NCBI GenBank assembly: GCA_023374045.1
Contig: CM041778.1
Location: 98,644,839-98,708,838 of the forward strand
Direction of reading: 5' to 3'
DNA from: Limonium bicolor
Taxonomy: Eukaryota > Streptophyta > Magnoliopsida > Caryophyllales > Plumbaginaceae
Length of the DNA: 64,000 nucleotides
This document shows, piece by piece, positions 22,061-35,428 of the stretch; the first letter of the stretch is position 1; the number at the start of each line of letters is the position of its first letter. Both the position numbers and the translations under genes were made by a program. A model generated the notes under the pieces. The model had not been told where the DNA came from and did not search any database. It was given only the letters and a program-made list of their open reading frames with translations.

Positions 22061-25000
22061 TGAAATACCCCAAACCTTGGTATGTTGTGTAAATGTTAAA
22101 CTATGGTATTTAAAGGCTAAAAAGTGCCTTAGAAACATAAATGAGCCATTTAAACCATGGTAAAACACAATAAAACACTAAGACACGGTTTGAGCAAAAA
22201 CATGCTCTAAGCTTGGAGTGAACTTGGCTAGGACCCAAAGAGCCTACCAAGATTTGATAATATAAAATTATGATTTTATAAGGCTAATTAAGTCCTTAGG
22301 AAACCTTGGTAGACAATGAAAACCAAAACAAAACACAAATAAATACCTTAAGGTCAATATGGGCTAAAATGTGCTCTAAGCTTGGGAAAATGTGTATAAG
22401 ACCTAATGGTCATACCTATGCCTTATTTATATGTTAATGAACATATTAAATCAATTACTAAAGAAAACCAAGCTTGAAAACAAGTTAAAACACAAAAAGT
22501 GCTTTAAGGAGTCTTAAAGCACGTTTTGAAAAATTGTCTCGTAAATGAGTTTTGAATGGCTAAATGTCCATCATTACTCTTTAATTAACATGTGTACTAA
22601 TAGTATCACATTTGGAAGTATATCAATGGGAAATCAAAAATTTCACTTCTATGTGCCTTGTTTTTGAATAGTGATTTTTATAAGCTAGTTTGTAACATAT
22701 AATGTTATAAGTAATTAAATTGGTCAACAAAGACTATTATACCCTTCTAATAATAAGGGGGCCGGTTTTTTTAGTAATGAGTCACCAAACATGCTAACTT
22801 TTAAGTAATAAGGTGACTCATAGGTTACTATTTGCTTTAAGTTATAAATATCTTCAAAAAGCAAAACCAATTTCATTTCTCTCATCCTTTCTTCATTTCA
22901 CACGGCTCCACTCTTCTTCAACCTCTCTTCTTGCTGTTCTCTCACGTTAATACAGCACCACCACCATGGAACCATTTTTGATCCCTTGTAAAATCTTGCT
23001 CACTTAACCAAATCAAAAACAAACACCACCAATCTCTTCCTCTCATCAAGCTCTTCATTTCTATCTTCTCAAAACTTCAAGAGCCCCATTTCGGTGCCAG
23101 GGAGTTCCACCATGAAGGAGCTTGAGCTTGTCTTTCCACATATTATTATGATCTCCTTTGCTTCTAGGTAAGGAATCTCAAAGAAAAATCAAGTTTCCTC
23201 CATGTTTTGTGTGTGACCGAAAATACTCATTGATGGAGCTCTTTGTGTGACTTTGTTCTAGCTTCATTCCAATCTCTTATGGACTAGGTGGAGTCCTCTC
23301 TTCATAGATATTCAAACTCTCTTCAAAGATCAAGGTAAAACAACTACATTAATGTTTTTTGAAATAATGTAAACCTAGGGTTTACAATGAGATGAAGCAT
23401 AAAGCTTATATACTCATTTCAATATTGGTATATTGTTTAGTAGTTGACAAGGAAAGAAATGCCTTACCGGTTTTATGAGGAAACAAGAAAAAGTTTGTGA
23501 GGGGTAAATATGTTATCTCAATGTGGTTTAATGCCTTAGGAGAAAGAGCTCATAATGCTTGCTAAAGCTACCTAAAGAGCAAATGGTGAATGACTTAGTA
23601 AGGTGTTCTCAAGGAGACTAGTAAAGGAACATATGTCTTGTTGTGTGTATTCGCAGGTTGAAGGCATTTAAATGTGGAGATTCAGTGTTTAAGTTTAATG
23701 CAATTTAAGGGCCTAAGAGCCATGCATTCAAGGGCCTAAGTGCCAAGCAATTTAAATTGTGCACTATATTGTGATGTAGTGTAAATTTGGTGAAGTCTTG
23801 TGTGTGATGGTGTTCTTGATGGATTTAGGTGTTCTTGAGTGTTTAATGGTGAAAACTATGAGTTTTGGAATGATGATGTGCTAAGAGAATCCATGGCGAA
23901 ATTTGTAAAATGTATAAGGAGTTCTAAGTGCTTAAATGAACTTGGGTGAACTAGAAATTGTTAGGAATGGATACTCTTCACTAAGGAAGAAACATGCATT
24001 AAGGTGTTCTAAGGTGCTATAAGGATTTAGGCATTGTCTTGGAAGTTCTAGGAATTCAATATGTGTTTTTGAGAATGTATTAAAGTCTTGGAGAGGTTTT
24101 GTTAAGGTTTAGGTTATGTTGATGTGCAAGGTGGGAATAATGTTTAGATAAGGTTTTGAGAAAGGAACTTTAAGGAGTTGTGAAAAAGAAGATTTGGTTA
24201 GTAAGAGAAGATGCTTGGGAGATAATGTTATGATGGTGAGGAAACACTTTGGTATAGAGGTTATTATGGGTGAAACACCACATAGGAAACCAAATGTAAA
24301 TGTTACAAGTGTTATGAGATTTTGGGTGGAAATTGAGTAACAAGTCAAACATGGAACTAGGTGTGTTTGAGATGATATTTTGGCATTAGAATATACCTAA
24401 GATCATTTGGGAAGTTTATACAATTAAAGGAGGTGGAGAACTAATGCAACAAGACATGGAAATGCAATTTTGACAATTCTGTAGCTTTGGTCCGGGACCT
24501 AGGTCATGGGTAATGTCCCGGACCAGGCATTAAAAAGGGCCGAGAGTTGAACAAGGTTTTGGTCCGGGACTTGGGGTGAGTACAAGGTCCCGGACCACCC
24601 TATTAAAACCGCCCGAAAGTTTTCCAATGTGTTGGTCCGGGACTTAAGGTAAGGACAAGTCCCGGACCACTCTAAAAATGTTGTTTAAGGTTGGAAAATG
24701 ATGTCTAATGATGGGGATTGATGGTTAATGATGTTATGAGGTTGTTAAGGACATGTTAGGTGAGTTTTAATGACAATTAAGTGGGTGAAAAGTTGTAATA
24801 AAATGTGAAAGTAAAACAAGTTAAAAAGTGAAGTTATGTAACTAAGTTAACGGGGAAAAATTATAAGCATTAGACATTAAATGATCAAGCAACCCCGATG
24901 TTAATAAAAACACATGTGATGTTAACAGTTGTTCGAGAATTGCTCGAGGAACATAAGTGGACGTGGTAAAGTGGACTCCGGTGACAGGTATGGTTTTCTT

Positions 25001-26624
25001 GCAACCTGTGTCCTACCGGATTACACCGTTTATGCCAATATGTTTTTCTGAGTGTTTGCCACCTTGTAAGATTAAAACATGTAATGAGTCTATAGTAATT
25101 CATTTATGTGGCGCATCTGGTCTCCGATACCGTTTAACCTCGAATAAGTGTTGAACCTTAGCTAACTAGAACTAGGAACACGTGAGAGATCGGTATTTGG
25201 AGTTAACGACCCAAACCCTGGGAACGTTCTAACCACGGCTATGTGTGAGTTAGTTGGATATTGTTGTTGTATGCAAGTGTGTGAACCTCCCTTGTGTGCT
25301 TAACTCGTTATGACACCGTATGGTGTGGATGTGATAAGTTCCATAGTGGAACTCTAACTACTTATTATAAGTATATAGGTACTAACTAACGGGGGTGAGA
25401 AGTCCGGTATGTTCCGGCCACGCGTGTGATGGACGGGAGTCGATGTCATATCCGGTTGGCTCTCTTGGTGTATGTATAGGTTGTATTCCAATTTGGTTTC
25501 TACCTTCCCTTAGCTTATCCAAAGCTAATTACTGACTCACGTCGGGCCACAGGGGCAACGAATGTTGTTTCGGTGTGCTTGGGATTACTATCCGACACCC
25601 TTGGGTTTAAGTTAACCGTTCGATATACTGGACGGTAACGAGGTTGGTAACGAGCTTAGCATGAGATTGGCAATAATCTCTAGGCTCACTATAATATATA
25701 CTAACTATGGTGGAAGGTTCCTTGTGTGAACCGATCTTATGGGTGTTTTGTGTTGATATTGTGCTAGGCAATTTCCCTTGCTATGCTAATATGTATACGT
25801 TAGGTGTTTAAAATGAATGCGATGTTATCATGTGTGCGCGCAAAACAGGAAAGGTTTTGTTATGTTTTGTTATGTGAGGAATGAGATCTGTTGTAGGTTA
25901 TGGAGTGTGCGGATCATGGAAATGAATCCCAGTTGTGACAAGAGGCGTTTAAGGATAACCCGATTAATGGGTACGTGTCGTTCATTAAGGAAGTAGCTCC
26001 GTTTTAGAGGAGAGCCGCTCTAGGGTTAAAGGAGTCATTGGATGATTTGTTAAGCGTGGATGTGTATATATATTGAGCCCTATTGTTGGGAGTATGCAAA
26101 GTGTTGTGTGTTTATGGTTTGTATGCATGATTTAAATATAATCAACTGCATGCTAAGACACAATTGGTTGGTGCGTGGCCCGGTGCATGTGGGCTGCGGA
26201 TTACCATACCAGCAAGGTGCTGAGCCCCTTGGGGGCCACCCTTTCTCTCCTTTTCTATTTCAGGTACAAGGAGCTGGAAGCCGTTCGAGAGTAGGACTGG
26301 GGTAGATGTTTACATGGGTAGCCATTTAAATGGCGTAAGCATTGTAGGCGTAGTAAGACCGAAATTGTTATCGGCATCAGTTTATGAATACTCGGTATGG
26401 TTGAAAGGTGTATGTTGTTGTTGTTGTTGATTAATGGAAAGGGATAATAATGTTTAGTTGCTCGGGAATTTAGCCCATCAGACCGGTACAATGTATATGG
26501 ATTAGCCTTGTTAGCCACGTGGGTGGCTAACGGCGTGTAACACCAACGAGTTAAGTAAGGTGATGAGGTTTGTATTTCCGCTGCAGTTTATTGTAAGTGT
26601 GTTAATGTTGGATGGGGTGTTACA
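22061..26624 (+). mobile_element. Solo LTR of a Ty3/gypsy element
   Basis: The sequence runs from TGAAATACCCC to GGGGTGTTACA and is flanked by a perfect 5-bp duplication GTGGG (22056-22060 and 26625-26629). The host exon resumes in frame across the duplication. No internal region is attached, so it is a solo LTR left by LTR-LTR recombination. The same termini and the shared GCCACGTGGGTGG tract near the 3' end occur in the minus-strand LTR at 46934-51252, which shows PPT and interior and so fixes the family. Strand is given by the TG start relative to that copy. No reliable coding frame. Confidence 0.92.
24488..24669. repeat. Three-unit hairpin array in the solo LTR
   Basis: TGGTCCGGGAC is followed 15-16 bases later by its perfect reverse complement GTCCCGGACCA, three times: arms at 24488-24498/24515-24525, 24560-24570/24587-24597 and 24633-24643/24659-24669. 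The period is 72-73 bp. Loops differ between units while stems are identical. Confidence 0.9.
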
Positions 26625-27471
26625 GTGGGCTATGAGATGGGTCAGATCCACCTCCCAGCAGAAAGATAAAGAGTGACTGAAGAACTACTATAAGCATCTC
26701 GATGCTCTGACAGTAAGAAATGTAAGTGGTAAAATAATTTCAATTTGTATTATTTACATTATTGTTTCTTATTGATGCTTACGTTTTCCTATGATCCAAT
26801 GTAGATTAATTGGTTACCCTACGGTCGTGAAGCGATGAAAGAGAACAAGGGTTGCACTTGGTATAGGGGTACCTTGTAGTACATGAGTGTGAATGAGCCA
26901 TATATGTCGGAGCGTTGTCTCCACCAATTCGGGTACGTTCAATGTATCCCACCTCCCCCTGTTAGACCAAACCTTAGATCCCGAAAAAAAAAGAGGGAGA
27001 AAGGGAACCCCCTATAAATGTGTGTACCCCCCCCCTGTATAGTGTGTGGGACACCACACGTGAGTATGATGATACTACGGGGTGCACTAAGACAAGGGCG
27101 GTACTGCACGCATATGACAAGTTATATGGATTGGTATGTCAAACACAACCATCCAAAGATTCTGAATCCTGACATGTACAACAACACCTTCGTTCATCGG
27201 CCCGATCACACCCTAGTAAGTTGATCTCTACCTTTGTATAATTTCAGTTGATTATAACATTTTGTGAATGCTAGGCAAACTTAATAATATTATGTTGCAG
27301 CTCATGAGTGAGGCAACTGAAGTTGGTAGGCCTTACTTTCCTAGGAACTATAGTTGGAACTGGTGTTACTACCGTGAGGAGATGCCAGAGGAGGAACAGA
27401 GGGAAACTGAACAGGGGATAGATAAGGTCTTCAGTACCTTATCTATATGGGATTCATTCTACCACCAGTAA

Positions 27472-27984
27472 GGCGTGCCATAGTTTAGGGTTTTATGTTT
27501 TTGTTGTTTTAAGATACAGTATGGATGGTTTGTTGACTTTCTACTTTTGTTTGACTAAACTATTTGTAGTTATAATTGATCTTCATTTGTAAGACCTTAA
27601 CTTGTGTTATGTTAGAAGTTTCACTGATTTGTGTTATGTGGGGTTGTTTCCTTACAAAAATCCTAACATTCAAACATCATGCTTCAGAGAATTGAAAGTT
27701 AGGATTCATTACCAAATCTTATAGATCCAAACATCCATCACCAAAAAAAAAATCCAAACATCTACCAAAGATTATAAATCCAGAAAAGTATAACACGTTT
27801 ATTCCACGTCCGAACCCCGCTTTGGTGAGTTATATCTTGATCGGAATTACTATCCTAGTAATCGTAGTTAGAATTGGCATTACTTCAATCACGAAATGCT
27901 AGAGGAGGAGCGAAGAGTCATTGAACAAGAGATTGATCAGGTGCGATCACTATTTGTGTTTTTATTTTAGGCGACCATGGTCAT
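27472..27984 (+). pseudogene. Degraded second copy of the last PMD exon, in intergenic DNA
   Basis: At about 27800-27945 the sequence reads in pieces as LDRNYYPSN, NWHYFNHEMLEEERR and IEQEIDQV. This parallels FPRNYSWNWCYYREEMPEEEQ and TEQGIDKV of the exon ending at 27471. It is a decayed duplicate 330 bp downstream. The rest of this interval is AT-rich and featureless. Confidence 0.55.
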
Positions 27985-28405
27985 TCCAGACAAAAGTCCT
28001 AGAATTCAAACCCCATGCATCACAGAATCAAAAGTGAATATCTATCTAATAATCCAAACATCTACCAAACGGAACAAACCAAGTGTTTATGTCACGAGAA
28101 CTGAAATATATCAAAATGTACAAATTCCTAACAAAAGTCCTAGAATTCAAATCCTATGCATCACAGAATCGAAAGTGAATATCTATCTGATAATTCAAAC
28201 ATCTACCAAGCGGAACAAATCTAGTGTTTATGTCACGAGAACTGAAATATATTAAAATGTAGAAATTCCTAATAAAATTCCTAGAATTCAAAGCCCATGC
28301 ATCACAGAATCAAAAGTGGATAACTATCTAATAATCCAAACATCTGTCAAGCGGAACAAACCTAATGTTTATGTCATGAGAAATGAAATATATCAAAATG
28401 TATAT
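27985..28405. repeat. Three-copy tandem repeat, about 141 bp
   Basis: The phrase CCTAGAATTCAAA, then CATGCATCACAGAATC, recurs near 27999, 28139 and 28279. Each time it is followed by CCAAACATCT-like and GTTTATGTCA(C/T)GAGAA segments. The repeat produces a 92-codon open frame by chance. Confidence 0.8.
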
Positions 28406-30290
28406 CATTAACTCATTCACAACCTAGATGGTGAGATCAAAGATCATTGGACAGTCCCAACAGGGACTATCTAAGATATACCTCTATCAGGTAAATCTCA
28501 GACAAGTAATTCTATGTTTGAATTGATTTTCCATTGTTTAATAGAAAAACAAGAATAATTGAAATGTTTTAAATACCAACCTAACGAGTACTGATGGTCA
28601 GCTAGCACAGAAAACACAGAAGAAGGACAAGTAGACAATCTAACCACGCTTAGTAACACCTATTCAATGAAATTGGAGTAACGTTAAATTCTAGAAAAAT
28701 TGGACATGACCTTTGCATATTTTTAGATACTCTCCACTTGTTTAAGCATAAACAAACACAATAGAAGCACCATTAATTCTCAGCAAACCACACAAATTAG
28801 GCATCACCAGGCAGACAAGTATGCATATATTAAATGTTATATATATATATATGATCAATGAACAAAAACACCCACCCCATTTCAAATTAATCTCACATTT
28901 CATCACACTATGCAGTATATATTCTAATGACTGTGGAATACAAATAGAATTACTATAACATTTATTTATGACAATATTATATATATGTACATATACATAT
29001 AAGTATTTGTTTCTAAAATCATAATCAGAAATGCAAGTGTTGTTACCGTGAGTTCTGATCAGGCAAAACGGTGGCAGAGGTTGACAGCAGTAAATAGTGT
29101 GACAAGTAGACAATCCGACCGTGTGTAGTGACACCTATTCAATGAAATTAGAATATAAGGTTTTAATTTGAAAAAAAAACATGAATAATTGAATAAATAA
29201 ACAAACAAATATATTTTGAATAAACCATGTTGTTGAAACATTTTTAAAAAACTAACCTAATGAGTAGTGATGATCAACTCACAAATGGGATGGAAGAGGA
29301 ATTGTTCAACCATAGTAACACCTATTCAATGAAATTAGAATAAAAAAATATTGGAAAAAATTTGGCATAACCATTGCGTATTTTTAGATACTCCACACTT
29401 TTTTCAGCAAAAACAAACACAATAGCAGCATCAGAATACAGGACCCATGAATTAATTCTATGAGCAGAACCGTATATCAAACTGATGTTAAATAAGAACC
29501 AACCACAAGTTAAGAGTAGATATCTGAATCCCATAAATCATATTAATTAAGGCAGATATATACAACAGAAGCATAATCAACTAATTAGAAAAGAGAGCAG
29601 AATCAGCTAGCTTCCCATGTTCACAACTTAATTAGAACTAAATCCATAGAATGAATGACACACAAGAATCTAACCTGATAAAAATATCCGCACACAAATT
29701 ACCTAGATAAGTACACACATGATACATAAGGGGAAATTGATTAAAAAAACAACTATTTAGCCGTTGAAAAACTTAATTGTTTCATTCTTACCAAACAAAG
29801 CACATGAGAGAGAGATATTTTAAATGATGATATCATAGTAATGAAATATATTTGATTGTAACTTATCCTTTCTTGATGTCGATAATTATTCTTTTTTTTT
29901 TTTTGAAAAACATTCCCTGATGTCGATTTGTTCTATGAAAACGATATATAGATATATATCTTTTTCACTTTCCACCAATACTCCACTTTTCTAAAAAACT
30001 ACTCCACAACTTATCTAGCCAGTCCAGTATAGTCCTTGTCGATCATATTCACTTTCCACAACATTAACAACTTATATTCATATTCCTCAATTAACCTACC
30101 GAGCTATATCATCTATAAATTGGAGATGACAAGCTGTCTTCGCCTCTTCATCCACAATCTCAATCTCTTTAAGTTATACTAACTACATTCCTTCCACCAA
30201 ATTACTTTCACTTTTATCTATGGAGATACCATCAATACTATTCATCAGATTACTACATTTACACAACATCGTCAAATTTTCACCGTGTCC
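28406..30290. other. AT-rich intergenic with dispersed repeat units
   Basis: A unit of about 120 bp (AACACCTATTCAATGAAAT ... ATTTTTAGATACTC ... AAACAAACACAATAG) is seen near 28660-28775, 29128-29170 (partial), 29317-29440 and again near 30790-30910. Spacers contain TA-rich tracts. No coding frame is supported. Confidence 0.55.
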
Positions 30291-30790
30291 AATCAACCAT
30301 GCATTACTTATTTCCTTCATCTAGTAATACTAATCAATATTCCACCAAGAGAAAGGACTATAGCGTGAAAATAAAGATTAGCAGCAGAAGTGAAAAAATA
30401 AAAAGAAGAATCTACTTACGGTGGAGGCGGCGTTCAGGCGGCGAGGGACGGCGTTCGCTACTTCAGGCGACGAGGTGCGGCGTTCACGGAGGCGCCCTCA
30501 ACAGAGAAGAAAGTTAGCTAGGCCCCCTCACAGGTCCTGCTTAAGCTCCAAGCCCTTTCCCGACAATGGATGTGCCTTTCCGGAAGGAGGGAAAGCACTT
30601 ATCAAAGACCATCCAAGCCTTCTTCTATCTACTTTAGCTTCCCGAAGTCAGTAGTCAGTCCTTGGAAGGTGCTGTCCAAGTCGGCTACGGTGGAGGACCG
30701 ACGCGCAACGGAGCTAGTAGCAGGGCGACGGCGGAGGAGGACGGGCACACACCTGGGCTCGACGGCGAAAGAAGGGTGGAAAAATATACT
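30291..30790. other. GC-rich island, function unknown
   Basis: Between about 30420 and 30780 the base composition becomes GC-rich (GGCGGCGTTCAGGCGGCG-like). Overlapping open frames on the plus strand are arginine/serine-rich and match nothing I know. It is followed by one of the dispersed 120-bp units. It could be a UTR or leader of a decayed gene. Confidence 0.3.
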
Positions 30791-31955
30791 GCAAGCACCT
30801 ATCGAATGAATTAGAATTATGTTAAATTCAATAAAAAATTTGGCATGACCTTTGTATATTTTTTACGTACTCCACACTTGTTACGCATAACCAAACACTA
30901 TAGGAACATCATATATATATATAAAAGAGTAAGGAGAGTGTTAGTCCTTGTATCATTCAAATCTCTCTACAAAGCCTCATCATAACAATAATTGATTTTA
31001 TAAGAGTAAAAGAGTGTAAAACAAACAAATAATAAATTACCTCTTTTAAACTTAATACACTAGTTTAACCACCATGAACAATACCCTCTCCTTCATGAAG
31101 TGATCCAATTCCAAACATAGGATGATGTTTTAAGGCAATGATTTCAATATGAGATTTCATTTCTTTCGTATTTTTAAGTATCAAATTAGAGAAAATAAAG
31201 GCTGAATTATTTCATAAAAACCTAAGCTACTCAAATGAGATCTTCCTTTTTGTGTGTGTTTTTCTTTTATGTATCAATTCATTTTGAAAATGTAGATAGT
31301 TTTAAAAATAGTTTCAACCTTAAAACAAGATTTTCATTCCTTTTTTATACTATGTTTCTTTTCAAAAGAGGCACATACCATAAGAGAATGAAGGCAGCCG
31401 TGAAAATAAGAAAAGAAGGAAGAAATAGAAATAAGGAAAAGAAAACAAAGAATAGGAAAAAAAAGGAAAGGAAGAAAAATAATCTAGGTCAAATTCCCCT
31501 TGTTCTAATTTACTTCATTACCAATATATCTCTAATAATCAAATAAAGTATGCATTCTATCAATATTTACAATATCTACCAAATATAAAAATTCAACCGA
31601 AAACAACACCATCTAAATAAAAAACATCAATCCAAAGCTTCTAATTTAGCATACACTATATTTTATCAACCAAACTATAGATAATTAATAACCAAGTTTT
31701 GCTTGTATGTATTTTTTAAAACAGATAAAGCAATTTGTTGAAGAAAACTATTGTCTACACCTATTTGTAGCAAGAGATGGCTGTTAATGACCCAATTCAA
31801 TTATCAAACCCTAATCTATAAGAAGCATTAACTACTAATCATAAAGTTAACAAAATCAATTATTTATACAATTAATAGCATGTCAAATGTAAAAATCAGT
31901 TGACATGAACAAAGCATATATCAAAATTTATAATGCTTAAAATATGCAAGCTAGT
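30791..31955. other. AT-rich intergenic
   Basis: It begins with the last dispersed repeat unit (to about 30910). A 103-codon frame at 31235-31546 is low in complexity (F/K/R runs) and probably chance. Nothing else is supported. Confidence 0.35.
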
Positions 31956-32061
31956 TTACAAATTACCCGGCCGGAGTTGTAGGTGGTAGAGTGGTGAGCA
32001 TGCACGGGGCAGTGGAGGAAGACGGCGTCGTTGACCGGTGGGCGTGCATGGAGCGGTGTGA
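31956..32061. mobile_element. CACTA interior, left of the nested hAT
   Basis: GC-rich sequence (GGCCGGAGTTGTAGG and onward) that continues in character across the hAT insertion into the block at 34823. The left end of this CACTA was not found. Confidence 0.4.
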
Positions 32062-34822
32062 CTAGGGCTGTCCATTCAGTTAATTCGGTTAACCGAAAAC
32101 CGAAATTATAAAAACCGTTCGGTTTTTCGGTTAATTCGGTTAACCGAATTATATTAGTATAACCGATTTAACCGAAACCGAATTAACCAAAAACCTAAAT
32201 TTTGAAGCCGCCTAAAACCGATAACCGAACCGAATTAATTTTTGTTATACGGTTAACCGAGTAACCAAAAAATAAAAATAAACCGAATAGCCGATAAACA
32301 AAAATAAACCAAAAAAACCAAAATTGCATGGTTAAAACTGAAATATCCTAAAAACAAGCATATCACATACAGAATTGTGACAAAGTGTAATCTGTAATTT
32401 GCTCCACCTCTACAACTTACACAAACTTTCAAATTTTACAAAAAATATCACTAAACGAGTAAACAATTCCAAAATAAGAGTTTAACTTCACAACTTTCAT
32501 GTTCCATCAATGAACAATCTACCATGCTTCCTTGTTCCATCACCTTGGTTCCACCGTCAGAATTCCAGAAATATTAGAAGTACCTGCATTAAACAACCAT
32601 CCCAATAGTTTAGAGTTATGATGCATTTTACCCCAGGAACAAATACCCCGCTCAGAACAGAAGGCAAAGGCATCAGATAGTTAATAAATAGTGAAGTAAC
32701 AAGAGTAGGAGGAGCAGTAGCAGTAACAAAAGTAACTGAAGGGAGAGTCAGTAGTAGTAGGTTTGAAGGGGAAGAGAAGATGGAAACTAGAACCTGGCTA
32801 CCTTCTACAACTCACTGCAGTGCTAGCATAGCTCCCAACTCTAGACAACAACAAACGCAATACATAAATTTACAATTTTAGATGTCCTGATCACTTTTGA
32901 TTCATGTAACTATTTCAACGAACATGAAACAGACCAACTCTTATCAGTAGTCAGGAAGCTGTGATCCCACTAGAAGCCATCTGCAGTAGATGAATTATTG
33001 AAATATAAGTACTTTAAAATTAAAATCATACTGGAAATGTTACTAAATAAAATGCTCAATTAACAGACCATAAACTGCTTAAATATAGACCATAAACTGT
33101 AAAATCTATAAAATATATATAGTATCAAACAATCCTTGAAACACTACGTATATTATCAGCTAGCTAGTTAGCTAAAACATACATGAAAGGCATATTAATT
33201 AAATGATACCTCAGATCAGAACTAGAAGCGCCCTGATCAGGCATCAGATTTGAGACCATTTTTATGCCATGGGGAAAACTTTTGTTTGGAATACAAGACA
33301 TGCATAGATGAGAAAGACAAAAGGGAAAATAACTTGGGAGATATATAATCAAGCAAAACTACGCATTATTAGAATAATACTATTAATTTTGTAGGAAAAC
33401 AAAAAGCTGATAGATTTAAACAAATGAGTTGATTAAAATTTGTGAGCATTTCGATATGAATCAAGACAACCTGTTATATATCACTCCTTTTGAGAAGTTT
33501 TGGCCATTTAGAATGCATGTCTCGTACTGAAGTTCACATGCCTAAAGTTTCAACAATTATATTTGAATATCAATATCTCTGATGATCCATAAAGAGACCC
33601 TAACACTTTATACAACCCTCAACATGGCGCTATATTATTTATAAATATTAGGATTGAGCTACTTTATTTCTTCGGCTAATTGCACACTGTATCCTTTGGC
33701 ACACATGATACATTCTAAACTGTTGATTCCTTTGCAAGTATAGTATGTTTCCTGTGTTGGGCCCTCCACCCATTTAAGGTTAGGATCTGATTGAAACTAA
33801 ACACTCAAAAATATAGTTGCTGGAATATTCATTTGCCTCCGGGTCAAGAATGCATTTATTGTCACATATACAACATCTGAGCTTATGACCAGAGCATTTG
33901 TCCAGCAGGTGATGAACACATTATAAATTGGAATTCCCAACTACTATAAACAGTCTGGATCACCTGATGCTTTTTTTAACCTTTTTTTACCAACAAGAAC
34001 TCTTTATATTTGTTGAGGAGCTCAGTTTAAGCTAATACCTTAACTAGAACAAGAATCAACTACCGGTGAACAAATCAAATTACCGGTGCAACAAAAAAAA
34101 TCAAATAGAACAGAAGAGAAGAGAAGATAAGTTCGAGTCTTACCGGCTCTGGAATTCCAGTCCCGTCGTTAATCTACTGTGCTGCTAGCTAGAGATGAGC
34201 GGTTCCACAGTTCCACTCCAGTGAGTAATCTCTGCAGAGAGCCAGATGCGAGTATGAAGAGAGGAGTAGTGCTTCTCATGGTGCAACAGAATAAATCAAA
34301 TAGAACAGAGATAGGATAAGTTCGAGTATTACCGGAACAAAGAGGCGCAGACAGCCGGGATCTGAAGGGGAAGAACGAAGCTGCGAGCGACACTGGCGAC
34401 AAATTTGCTCCGCGATTCTAGAAACAAAAAATTTAGAGAAATGGCGACTGACGTTCTTTGATGTTACAGCGAGAGTCGGGAGTCGAGACTACTCCATATC
34501 AGGGAATTGGAAATTTGGGAGAGACCGAGAGATCCAGAGAGAGTGCGTCGCTGAGAGAAGAGTTTTAGGGTTAGTAGCGTGTCTGTGAGGGTGGGAAGGG
34601 TTGAGGAGTCGGACGACTTAAGTAAGTATATATGTGTTTTATATTTCGGTTTTTGGTTAACCGAAATTTTCACACATATAACCGAAAACCGAACTGAAAA
34701 AATTTCGGTTATAACCGAAAAATCGAATTATAAAATCGGTTAAAATTTTTGGTTAAAAATAACCAAATTAATTTTGGTTTTCGGGTTTAACCAAATTAAC
34801 CAAACCTAATGGACAGTCCTAG
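32062..34822. mobile_element. hAT element nested in a CACTA relic
   Basis: The ends are CTAGGGCTGTCCATT and, reversed, CTAGGACTGTCCATT. The flanks CGGTGTGA (32054-32061) and CGGTGTCGA (34823-34831) look like an 8-bp duplication with one later insertion. Subterminal regions repeat AACCGAA/TTCGGTT words in both orientations (32080-32300 and 34640-34800). The 2761-bp interior contains no recognisable transposase; its short open frames lack hAT motifs. Confidence 0.8.
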
Positions 34823-35428
34823 CGGTGTCGATGGTGGCGCGCTTAACTCTAGCAAATTCGTGTTGTTGGGCGACGACGATCGTGACGAGCGACACACTGG
34901 GATGACACGGGAACGGCGAAGAGGGGCGGCGCGGCGCGGCGAGACGGCGGGTGTGATGGCGGTTGAAGGGGGCGGAGTTATGTGACTTCAAAATCGCCAG
35001 AAGGAAGAGATATTCGGGGCGCGCAAGGAAGAAGAAGAAAAAGAGAAGCGAATGCGGGTTTTAATAAAAAGACTTTAAGTGAAGGTTCTTCCCCGTAACC
35101 GTCGTTTAAAGTTGTTTGACCACAAATAAAAATGACGGTTCCGACCAAACTGTGGTTTAAAATACAACGAAGGAGACTATATACAACGGTTCTTATGTAA
35201 CCGTCACTTACGGTTGCGCATTAAATGACGGTTCCATGCTAAACCGTGGTATAAAATGTCCTGCTGAGAATTTTTGTGACAGTTATTCTGATTACCGTGG
35301 TTTATAATATCTCGCCGAGAATTTTTGTGACGGTTACTCTAATAACCGTGGTTTATATTGTTTAAATGACGGTTACATATTTAACCGTGGTTTAAAGTGC
35401 GTCATTTTAAATCTGGTTTCTACTAGTG
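34823..35428. mobile_element. Right end of a CACTA element
   Basis: The right terminus is TTTCTACTAGTG, that is CACTAGTAGAAA reversed, a common CACTA end. The 370 bp before it repeat AACCGT(C/G) and ACGGTT words in both orientations, as expected for the subterminal region. Upstream is a GC-rich segment (34831-35030), then a purine-rich tract. No transposase is seen. Confidence 0.7.

Larger units (their letters stand above)
21831..27471 (+). pseudogene. Plant mobile domain (PMD, MAIN-like) gene, broken
   Basis: Readable exons: up to 21894 (SVAGYLTLLE, then GTAAGT), 21982-22055 plus 26630-26712 (YAYFPTLRP, DGDDRP, W, AMRW, NYYKHLDALT), 26805-27215 (NWLPYG, CLHQFGYVQCIPPPP, YMDWYVKHNHPKILNPD) and 27301-27471 (YFPRNYSWNWCYYREEMPEE). 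Introns have proper GT-AG borders at 21895-21981, 26713-26804 and 27216-27300. The phrases match the plant mobile domain found in MAIN-type nuclear proteins and in many transposon-carried genes. The gene is dead: stops at 26674-26676, 26877-26879 and 27015-27017, and a 4.56-kb solo LTR sits inside one exon. Confidence 0.8.

Noticed and set aside
31235..31546. 103-codon plus-strand frame
   Set aside because: Low-complexity Phe and Lys/Arg runs in AT-rich DNA; no supporting context.
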